A stretch of DNA of 64,000 nt from Microvirga rosea (GTDB lineage: Bacteria > Pseudomonadota > Alphaproteobacteria > Rhizobiales > Beijerinckiaceae), in NCBI RefSeq assembly GCF_020595095.1, contig NZ_JAJDOP010000001.1:434001-498000 (forward strand), read 5' to 3'. The position numbers were made by a program, and so were the translations under genes. Positions 1-7,013 of this stretch are shown here, piece by piece. The notes beneath the pieces are model-generated. The model was given only the letters and a program-made list of their open reading frames with translations. It was not told the DNA's origin and did not search any database. Positions within the stretch are counted from its first letter, which is position 1; every line of letters begins with the position of its first letter.

Positions 1-1367
1 ATCAGGTTGTCCCGCATGGATCCGGGGATCAGCACCGTATCTCCCGCCAGGGCGATCCGGTGGGCACGGGATACGGGATCCGCGGTGTTCAGATCGACGC
101 CCCCATAGGTCAGCTGTCCGGTGGACGGCGCCAGCTGGCCGCCGATCAGGGCCGCGAGAACCCGGGGTCCCGCATCTCCATCGCCGACCAGGGCCACATG
201 GGACGGGAAGGTGAGGTGGAGGTCGACGCCCGTGACCCGAGCGCCGCTGGCCGGATCGTAGGCCGAAATCCCCTGTGCCACGAGAGCCCCGTTCTGCGGC
301 AGCGGCGTGGCGGCGGGCAGCCGGTCCCGCGGTTGCAGGGACGACAGGCTCTGCACCAGTTCGGACAGCAGCAGGCGGGTCCGGTCCACGATCTGCTGCC
401 ATTGCACAAGCTCACGGATCCCGAAGGCCGCCAGCGAGGCCGCCAGGGCCGAGGCCGCCAGGGCGCCTGCGGTCAGCGGTTGCGCCGGCAACAGCCATGT
501 GCCGACCGAGAGAACCGCGAGAGGCGCCAGGAGAAGCGCGGCGGCCGCGAAGGAATCGGCGAGGGCGAGACGGCGCTCCCGGGAAACCACGGGGCGGTGG
601 CGCTGCTTGAGAACCTTGCCGATCCGTTCCCGCTCGAAGGTGGCCGTGCCGTGGGCCCGCAGGGCGGGCAGGCGGTGAACGAGGTCGGACCAGGCGGTTT
701 CGATCCTCTCCCCTTCGCGGCGCCGGACATTGGCGGTCTCGGCCCTTTGAACCATCCGGCGGGCGTTGAGAACGCCGCCGAGGCCGAGCATCACGGCCAG
801 GGTGAGGCCCAGCCGCCAGTCCACCACGAGCACGTACGCGAAGCACAGGCCGATCATGCCGCCCTGGCGGACGGAGGAGATGAGGGCCGAGCCGAGGATT
901 CCGCTTTCCCGCGACAGGGTTTCGCTCGCCAGCTGGGTCGCTGCCGCGATGTCGGCGCCGGCGGCCGGGGATGCCTTGAGGACGATGTCCAGCATCCGCG
1001 ACAGGATCCGCTCCAGGGTCTGCGACCGGATGCCCACCGTGATCCAGTTGAGAAGCGTCAGGCTGATGGCGATCAAGACCGGAACCAGAACCGCGGCCCC
1101 GATGGCGGCCCGGATATGGGCGTCCGGGCTCAAGGCGAAGCCTGAAAAGACCACGACGGATTCCCGTCCGACCATGGCCGGGAGGTTGAAGACGATCGGC
1201 AGAAACGGGGCGGACGGATTTGTCGCACCGACCGCCAGGTCGACGACGGTACGGATCAGATGAAAGCCCAAGACGAGCAGAATCCCGGTGATCGCCAGCA
1301 CCAGGAAACCCAGCAGGTGGCGGGCGGGATTGGTCTTCCAGGCAAGGCGCAGCGGATCGCGCTCCAT
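1..1367 (-). CDS. ABC transporter permease/ATP-binding protein, 3' part cut by window edge
   Basis: An open frame starts at ATG 1367 and runs off the left edge without a stop, about 455 codons. Membrane segments lie near residues 20-40 and 95-120, with further hydrophobic stretches near 195-215 and 300-325, as in a type I exporter transmembrane domain. A nucleotide-binding domain follows from about residue 365. Its Walker A position (about 394-401) reads GDGDAGPR after VALV, so the P-loop lysine and following Ser/Thr are missing and this site should not bind ATP normally. Exporters with a degenerate site usually pair it with a second, intact domain, which may lie outside the window; this is inference. 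The substrate cannot be told. The fold call is confident. Confidence 0.8.
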   Translation of the reverse strand, partial: MERDPLRLAWKTNPARHLLGFLVLAITGILLVLGFHLIRTVVDLAVGATNPSAPFLPIVFNLPAMVGRESVVVFSGFALSPDAHIRAAIGAAVLVPVLIAISLTLLNWITVGIRSQTLERILSRMLDIVLKASPAAGADIAAATQLASETLSRESGILGSALISSVRQGGMIGLCFAYVLVVDWRLGLTLAVMLGLGGVLNARRMVQRAETANVRRREGERIETAWSDLVHRLPALRAHGTATFERERIGKVLKQRHRPVVSRERRLALADSFAAAALLLAPLAVLSVGTWLLPAQPLTAGALAASALAASLAAFGIRELVQWQQIVDRTRLLLSELVQSLSSLQPRDRLPAATPLPQNGALVAQGISAYDPASGARVTGVDLHLTFPSHVALVGDGDAGPRVLAALIGGQLAPSTGQLTYGGVDLNTADPVSRAHRIALAGDTVLIPGSMRDNL

Positions 1368-1542
1368 GACAGCTCCAGGACGTCGTCGTCTGGTGCGACG
1401 TTAGCCAAGCCGTGCGGCGAGGACCAGAGGGGTCGGGCCAGGATCTGGATAAAGTTCGTCGCAAACCCCTCGCCGCTTTCGGCGACCTCCCTATGTGTCA
1501 CACCACGCCGGATTTCGCGGCCGGAGATCGTCGACAGCCGCC

Positions 1543-2109
1543 ATGACATTGCCCACAACCTCTTCCATGTCCCTCGATCACGTCTTCGGACTTGTTCTCG
1601 AGCTGCCGTCCCGCAGGCCCGCGCCCGGGGTCCCGGCCCGGCTCGAGCGTCTGTTTTGCGAATTGTCCCAATCCGAAGGCGTTCGGCCGCCGGAAGATGT
1701 CGAGGACATGATCTGGGCGATCTGGGCCTCTCATGAGGACGAAGCCGCCGAAGAGGCCATGGGAGCGGCGATCGAGGCCTTGGCCTCCGGCGCCTTGAAA
1801 AAAGCCCGTCCGCTGCTCGACGACCTCATCGCGCGCCATCCCGACTGGCCCGAAGCCTGGAACAAGCGCGCGACCTTGAGCTTCATCGAGAAGCGGGACA
1901 CGGACAGTCTCAACGATATCGCCCAGACCCTGGAGCTCGAACCTCGCCATTTCGGCGCGATCTCCGGGTTCGGCCAGATCTGCCTCCGCCATGGCCGCCT
2001 CAACGAGGCGCGCGCGGCTTTCCAGATCGCCCTGTCCATCAACCCGCATCTCACCGATCTGCGGGAGATCCTGGACGACCTCGCGCCGCAGAACCTGATG
2101 CTGCACTGA
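1543..2109 (+). CDS. tetratricopeptide repeat protein
   Basis: A cytoplasmic protein of about 188 residues with no signal peptide. The C-terminal half carries at least two TPR helical pairs: one around ARPLLDDLIARHPDWPEAWN, then the segment with LELEPRHFGAISGFGQICL and a final copy ending in ALSINPHL. TPRs mediate protein-protein contacts, and nothing here identifies a partner. An in-frame GTG at 1495 would extend it. I chose ATG 1543 because a GGAGA lies upstream and the extra residues look like non-coding sequence; ATG 1567 is also possible. It stands alone, divergent from the ABC gene and 68 nt before mmcB. Confidence 0.75.
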   Translation: MTLPTTSSMSLDHVFGLVLELPSRRPAPGVPARLERLFCELSQSEGVRPPEDVEDMIWAIWASHEDEAAEEAMGAAIEALASGALKKARPLLDDLIARHPDWPEAWNKRATLSFIEKRDTDSLNDIAQTLELEPRHFGAISGFGQICLRHGRLNEARAAFQIALSINPHLTDLREILDDLAPQNLMLH

Positions 2110-2177
2110 AGGTCCGGGTTTCGGCGCCGCGACAACGGCACCGTTGCGGACGGCGCGCGGGCCGCTAGGCTTGAAGC

Positions 2178-2675
2178 ATGTCCGATTCGCTCGCCCGCTC
2201 CTCATCCCAACCCGTTCTGCCGCCGGACGGCCGCCAATCCCTGGTGGCGGCCGGCGTCCAGCGAGGCGTCCGCCGTCTTTTCGCGCAGCTCGGCCATGTG
2301 ACGATTCCTGAGTTCTCTCTGGCGAACGGACGACGGGCCGACATCATGGCCCTGGCGCCCGACGGCGCGCTCACCATCATCGAGATCAAGTCGAGCGTGG
2401 CCGATTTTCGGGCCGACCGGAAATGGCCGGATTACGAGGATTTCTGCGACCGGTTTTACTTCGCGGTGCCGGAAACGGTGCCGTTCGACATTCTGCCGGA
2501 GGACCGGGGCCTCATCGTCGCCGACAGCTTCGGCGCCGCCATCCTGCGGGACGCCCGGCGCCATGCCCTCGCGGGCGCCCGCCGAAAAGCCGTCACACTC
2601 CGCTTCGCGCAAGCCGCCGCCCTCGCCCTCCATACCCTGGCGGATCCGGACGTGATCTACGACGGACGGCTTTGA
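2178..2675 (+). CDS. mmcB: MmcB family DNA repair protein
   Basis: A 165-residue protein of the MmcB family (PF06319), which in Caulobacter belongs to the SOS regulon and contributes to mitomycin C resistance. The core has the nuclease-like pattern of a PD-(D/E)XK fold: RRADIMAL with the Asp near residue 55, then IIEIKSS with Glu and Lys near 70-72, followed by WPDYEDFCDRFYFAVP. Length matches the family. It starts with ATG and ends 20 nt before the convergent actR gene. I did not find a clear LexA box in the short upstream gap. Confidence 0.88.
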   Translation: MSDSLARSSSQPVLPPDGRQSLVAAGVQRGVRRLFAQLGHVTIPEFSLANGRRADIMALAPDGALTIIEIKSSVADFRADRKWPDYEDFCDRFYFAVPETVPFDILPEDRGLIVADSFGAAILRDARRHALAGARRKAVTLRFAQAAALALHTLADPDVIYDGRL

Positions 2676-2695
2676 GGCCGCGGAACGGTGCTGGT

Positions 2696-3253
2696 TCAGC
2701 GGGGCGCGCGCTTGGCGAGGATCCGCTGCAATGTCCGGCGGTGCATGTTGAGGCGGCGGGCGGTTTCCGAGACGTTTCGGCCGCACAATTCGTAGACCCG
2801 CTGGATATGCTCCCAGCGGACCCGGTCCGCCGACATGGGGTTTTCCGGCGGCATCGCCCGTTCGCCCGGGCTCGCCATGAGGGCGGCATGAATTTCGTCC
2901 GCGTCGGCGGGTTTCGCCAGATAGTCGAAAGCACCCATCTTCACGGCCGTCACGGCGGTCGCGATGTTGCCGTAGCCGGTGAGGATCACCCCCCGGGCAT
3001 CGGGGCGGCGGGTCTTCAGCCGTTCGATTACGTCGAGGCCGTTGCCGTCGCCGAGGCGCATGTCGATCACCGCGAAGGCGGGGGCGTCGTTCTCGATGGC
3101 CGCCAGGCCTTCAGCCACGCTTTCGGCCACACGCACCTGATAGCCGCGGCTTTCCATAGCGCGGGCGAGACGAGTCGAGAAAGGACGGTCGTCGTCCACG
3201 ATCAAGAGGCTCTTGTCGGCTCGATCTTCAAACGCCATGGGCGCGTCGGCCAT
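2696..3253 (-). CDS. actR: redox response regulator ActR/RegA family
   Basis: The response regulator of the RegB/RegA (ActS/ActR, PrrB/PrrA) global redox system, 185 residues as is typical. The receiver domain has acidic residues D20-D22, phosphoacceptor D64 in VIDMRLGDGNG, the Thr of ILTGYG and K114 in LAKP. The C-terminal Fis-type helix-turn-helix (about 145-182, NVSETARRLNMHRRTLQRIL) is the conserved DNA-binding segment of this family. The start at ATG 3253 is preceded by AAGGAG at a good distance; upstream in-frame starts are ignored. It lies 62 nt downstream of the sensor kinase and is probably co-transcribed. Known RegA homologues control respiration, carbon and nitrogen fixation, and redox balance. 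Confidence 0.93.
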   Translation of the reverse strand: MADAPMAFEDRADKSLLIVDDDRPFSTRLARAMESRGYQVRVAESVAEGLAAIENDAPAFAVIDMRLGDGNGLDVIERLKTRRPDARGVILTGYGNIATAVTAVKMGAFDYLAKPADADEIHAALMASPGERAMPPENPMSADRVRWEHIQRVYELCGRNVSETARRLNMHRRTLQRILAKRAPR

Positions 3254-3315
3254 CAGAACATCTCCTTGCATCCGAGAAGGCTCCTTGGGAAAAACGAGCC
3301 CGCTGCGGCTCGCCT

Positions 3316-4695
3316 TCATATATGGGAATTGTTCCCCTGTTTCGTGAGGTTCTCTCCCTTCCCCGGCTGCGGCAATATTGCCGCACCCTGATCAAACGCA
3401 TGACGGGGCCAAACGATCCGCGCGATGGCGCCGTGCCCAGGGGAAACGGCGTTCGTGAGGGTCAGCTGCGCTCCCGAGCGCTCGATCAGGGTCTTGGCGA
3501 TGAACAGGCCGAGCCCGAGGCCCGACCCGCCCTCCTCGTCGCCGTTTTCCACCCGCTTGACGGCGCTTCGCGTGGTCACATAGGGCTCGCCGACCCGAAG
3601 GAGAATATCCGGCGCATAGCCGGGGCCGTCGTCTCGGATCTCGATCGAAACGTCCTGGGTCGTCCAGCTCGCTTCCACCGTCACGGCGCTTTCCGCGAAA
3701 TCCGCCGCGTTGTCGAGGATGTTCGACAGGCCGTAAACCACACCCGGATTGCGGCGCACCACGGGCTCCGGCCCTTCGCCATGGCAATGGACGTCGATCC
3801 TGAGATCGAGCGCCCGCTGCGGCTCGACGAGCTCCTGCACCAGGTGCTTCAGGGAAATGGTCTCGAGAAAATCGCCTTCCTCCTGCCCCATGGAGGTGAG
3901 TTTGGTCAGAATGGTCCGGCAGCGCTCCACCTGGTCGCGCAGAAGCTTCAGATCCTCGGCGATGGGGCTTTCGGGCGGAGTGGCGTGGTCGAGTTCCTTG
4001 GCCACGAGGGCGATGGTGGCGAGCGGCGTGCCCAGCTCGTGAGCGGCGGCGGCCGCGAGACCGTCGAGCTGGGACAGGTGCTGTTCGCGGGCAAGAACCA
4101 GCTCCGTCGCCGCCAGCGCCTGGCCGAGCTGGCGCGCTTCCTCGGCGACCCGCCAGGCATAGATGCCGATGAATACTGTTCCCAGCAGGATCGCCGTCCA
4201 GATGCCGGTGACATAAAGGAAAGGCAGGGCGAAGGGCTGCCCCGGAAACCACGGCAACGGCCTGTGGGCAAGGGTCAGCAATGTGGCGAGCCCGACGGCC
4301 AGAAGGCCGAGGCACAACGTCCGCTCCGGCGTGAGGGCCGTGGCCGAGATCAGCACCGGCGCCAGGAACAGGATCGCAAAGGGATTCTCCAGCCCGCCCG
4401 TCAGATAGAGCAGGGCGGCCAGCTGCAGGGTGTCGAACGCCAGCAGGATCGTCGCGGCGTTGTCCCCGAGCCGGTGGCTCGCCGGATACTCGATGCGGAG
4501 GATCAGGTTGACGATGACCGAGGCGGCGATCACCCCGAAGCAGAGGCCGAACGGCAGGTTGAAACCGAGGCCGAATCGGACCACCGCAACCGCCGTCGCC
4601 TGTCCGGCGATCGCAAGCCAGCGCAGGCGCACCAAGGTGTCGAGACGCAACTGCCGGGCGCTCAGGTTCACAGAAAGAGGTTTGATATCCATCAT
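3316..4695 (-). CDS. actS: redox-sensing histidine kinase ActS/RegB family
   Basis: A membrane sensor kinase of about 459 residues. The N-terminal half has about six membrane helices and includes GGLENPF (about 100-106), the quinone-binding motif of RegB. H219 in AAHELGTPLATI is the phosphorylated His. Exactly 40 residues later, C259 in VERCRTIL matches the redox-active cysteine of RegB (H225/C265 in Rhodobacter capsulatus). The ATPase domain shows NILDNAADFA, DDGPGYA and GLGLGLFIAK. The track frame begins at a TTG (4731), but the first ATG pair is at 4695/4692 and I prefer that start. Partner is actR downstream. All signature residues are intact, so it should be active. Confidence 0.92.
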   Translation of the reverse strand: MMDIKPLSVNLSARQLRLDTLVRLRWLAIAGQATAVAVVRFGLGFNLPFGLCFGVIAASVIVNLILRIEYPASHRLGDNAATILLAFDTLQLAALLYLTGGLENPFAILFLAPVLISATALTPERTLCLGLLAVGLATLLTLAHRPLPWFPGQPFALPFLYVTGIWTAILLGTVFIGIYAWRVAEEARQLGQALAATELVLAREQHLSQLDGLAAAAAHELGTPLATIALVAKELDHATPPESPIAEDLKLLRDQVERCRTILTKLTSMGQEEGDFLETISLKHLVQELVEPQRALDLRIDVHCHGEGPEPVVRRNPGVVYGLSNILDNAADFAESAVTVEASWTTQDVSIEIRDDGPGYAPDILLRVGEPYVTTRSAVKRVENGDEEGGSGLGLGLFIAKTLIERSGAQLTLTNAVSPGHGAIARIVWPRHAFDQGAAILPQPGKGENLTKQGNNSHI

Positions 4696-4930
4696 CAACC
4701 AACAGGATAGGGCCGCCGCGGCATTCGCCAAGAAATGGCCTTTGCGTAAACTTTCCTGTTTTTCCGTGACTTAGGATCACGGTATCGGGTTAAATTCCCA
4801 AGAAGTTCCATAAGACTTATGGAGCCTTGCTTTTAGCCACAGGAACTTTCATCTTAATGCCATGGTTGAGGATAAGTCCGGCTCAGGTTTTCGAGGAGAA
4901 CAGGACACCCGGCCATGTGGGGATTTTTAG

Positions 4931-6193
4931 ATGAATTTTTCCTATTATTGGTACGAGACCGCCCATTGGCTGCTCGGTCCTGCTCGTGCTGCGTCTGACG
5001 TTACGAAGTGTATCTTTGAGAACCCGGACAATCCTTTGACGAACACGGCCTATGGCCGCACCGTCACCGCCGCGTGCGAAATGTTCGAGCGCACCACGCG
5101 GCGCTACGAGAAACCCTCCTTCGGCCTCCACACCACCCGGATCGACGGCAAGGACGTGGCCATCACCGAGCGGATCGTGTGGGAGAGGCCTTTCTGCGAC
5201 GTCATTTCGTTCGAGCGGAATTTCGCCGGCTCCAAGGCCCAGCCGCGCCTGTTGATCGTCGCTCCCATGTCGGGGCATTACGCAACGCTGCTGCGCGGCA
5301 CGGTGGAAACCTTCCTGCCGACCCATCAGGTCATGATCACCGACTGGGTCGACGCCCGCATGGTGCCTCTGGCCGAGGGCAGCTTCGATCTCGACGACTA
5401 TATCGACTACGTGATCGCCATGTTCCGGTCCTTCGGGCCCGACCTGCACGTGATGGCGGTTTGCCAGCCGGCGGTGCCGGTGATGGCCGCCATCGCCCGC
5501 ATGGAGGCCGAGAAGGATCCTTGCACGCCGCGCTCCATGATTCTCATGGGTGGCCCCATCGATACCCGCCGCTCGCCGACTGCCGTCAACCAGCTGGCGG
5601 AAGAGCGGGGCATCGAGTGGTTCAAGCGGCATTGCATTACCACGGTGCCGCCGTCCCATCCGGGCTTCTGGCGCAGCGTTTATCCGGGTTTCCTGCAGCT
5701 CTCCGGCTTCATGGCGATGAATTTCGACCGTCACATGAGCGCCCATTGGGACATGTTCGACCATCTGGTGGAAGGTGACGGGGATTCGGCCGAGAAGCAC
5801 CGGGAATTCTACGACGAGTACCTTGCGGTCATGGATCTGACGGCGGAGTTCTACCTCCAGACCGTCGACAAGGTCTTCGTCCGGCACGAGCTGCCGAAGG
5901 GCGAAATGCTGCACCGGGGCAAGCCGGTGGACCTCATGTCGATCCGCCGCTGCGCCATCATGGCGATCGAGGGCGAGCGGGACGATATTTCCGGCATCGG
6001 CCAGACCAAGGCGGCCCTCGAACTCACGCCCAATCTGCCGGCGGACAAGAAGCTCTACCACCTGCAGAAGGGGGTCGGCCATTATGGCGTCTTCAACGGC
6101 TCTCGGTTCCGGGCTGAAATCGCTCCTCGAATCGTTGAATTCATTCAGAATCACGCTGGAGGAACAGCGCGACCGGAGCCGTCAACCCCCTAA
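4931..6193 (+). CDS. phaZ: intracellular polyhydroxyalkanoate depolymerase
   Basis: A 420-residue poly(3-hydroxybutyrate) depolymerase of the intracellular PhaZ family (COG4553), which mobilises carbon from PHA granules. The alpha/beta-hydrolase nucleophile site reads AVCQPAVP with C178 in place of Ser, as in the Cys-nucleophile depolymerases of Ralstonia. GVGHYGVF near the C terminus carries the catalytic His. There is no signal peptide, consistent with a cytoplasmic granule enzyme. A short frame of 22 sense codons (4862-4930) ends immediately before the start codon. The gene is followed by the M48-type peptidase gene on the same strand. Confidence 0.93.
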   Translation: MNFSYYWYETAHWLLGPARAASDVTKCIFENPDNPLTNTAYGRTVTAACEMFERTTRRYEKPSFGLHTTRIDGKDVAITERIVWERPFCDVISFERNFAGSKAQPRLLIVAPMSGHYATLLRGTVETFLPTHQVMITDWVDARMVPLAEGSFDLDDYIDYVIAMFRSFGPDLHVMAVCQPAVPVMAAIARMEAEKDPCTPRSMILMGGPIDTRRSPTAVNQLAEERGIEWFKRHCITTVPPSHPGFWRSVYPGFLQLSGFMAMNFDRHMSAHWDMFDHLVEGDGDSAEKHREFYDEYLAVMDLTAEFYLQTVDKVFVRHELPKGEMLHRGKPVDLMSIRRCAIMAIEGERDDISGIGQTKAALELTPNLPADKKLYHLQKGVGHYGVFNGSRFRAEIAPRIVEFIQNHAGGTARPEPSTP

Positions 6194-6269
6194 TTCCGTT
6201 CTGGATCGGTTCTCGGCAGCGGCAAACGGCTGCGCTGACAAAAACACCCCGGCGGGGCAGATTGCGGAC

Positions 6270-7013
6270 ATGAGATTCGCCCTGTTCCGCCGCGTTCCAG
6301 CGGACCCACTCCATCTCAAAGTTTCCCATGAGGGCCAAGCCTTTAAGGTGGCCCTGAAGCGCCGTCCCACGGCCAAGCGGATCACCCTGCGCGTGTCCAA
6401 TGCGACCGGCGAAGTGGTGATGACGATTCCGGAGCGGACCGACCTGGGAATCGCCCAGCGCTTCGCCGACAGCCACGGCGGCTGGATCGCCGCGCGCCTG
6501 GCCAAGGTGCCCATGCGGGTCCCGTTCGAGCCCGGCTCCCTGGTGCCCCTGCGCGGGGTCCCGCACAGGATTGTTCATTGGTCGAACATTAGGGGAACAA
6601 CGCAGGCCACGCGGGCCAGCGACGGCGCCCCGATCCTGGCCGTTTCCGGCGAGCTGCCGCATGTGGCGCGCCGGGTGCAGGACTTTCTGGAGGCCGAGGC
6701 CAAGCGCGATTTCGCGGAAGCCGTGAAGCGCCACACGGCCGCGCTCGGGGTCAAGGCCAAGCGCATCACCGTCCGGGATACGAAAAGCCGCTGGGGATCG
6801 TGCTCTGCGACCGGGGCCCTGAACTTCTCCTGGCGGCTGATCATGGCGCCGCCTTTCGTGCTCGATTATCTCGCCGCCCATGAGGTGGCGCATCTGCGCG
6901 AGCTGAACCATTCCCACCGGTTCTGGAAGCTCACGCACGATCTGTGCCCGCGTACGGAAGAAGCGGAGGCCTGGCTGAAAACCTACGGCAGCGCCCTGCA
7001 CCGGTTCGGTTAG
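6270..7013 (+). CDS. M48/YgjP-like zinc metallopeptidase
   Basis: A 247-residue member of the YgjP/WLM-like metalloprotease family (DUF45, COG1451). The zinc site HEVAHL starts at about residue 204, followed by NHSHRFW, whose His completes the family motif HExxH...NHS..FW. The upstream segment RDTKSRWGSCSATGALNFSWRL is also family-specific (positions about 171-192). The frame is open from 6084, overlapping phaZ, but ATG 6270 is chosen because the protein then starts at the recognisable domain. It has no signal peptide and its substrate is unknown. The stop overlaps by 4 nt the stop of the convergent gene. Confidence 0.85.
   Translation: MRFALFRRVPADPLHLKVSHEGQAFKVALKRRPTAKRITLRVSNATGEVVMTIPERTDLGIAQRFADSHGGWIAARLAKVPMRVPFEPGSLVPLRGVPHRIVHWSNIRGTTQATRASDGAPILAVSGELPHVARRVQDFLEAEAKRDFAEAVKRHTAALGVKAKRITVRDTKSRWGSCSATGALNFSWRLIMAPPFVLDYLAAHEVAHLRELNHSHRFWKLTHDLCPRTEEAEAWLKTYGSALHRFG

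Noticed and set aside
412-1464. Closed reverse frame of 350 residues in the ABC transporter region
   Set aside because: It is low-complexity Arg/Pro/Gly sequence. The neighbouring frame from ATG 1367 gives clear membrane helices and a nucleotide-binding domain and is open to the edge.
3322-4710. Long forward frame opposite the sensor kinase gene
   Set aside because: It is Arg/Gly/Gln-rich with no domain, a typical GC-rich antisense shadow of actS. The same reasoning excludes long antisense frames at 7868-9454, 11565-13499, 21697-23067, 41749-43842, 48330-49679 and 56626-58092.
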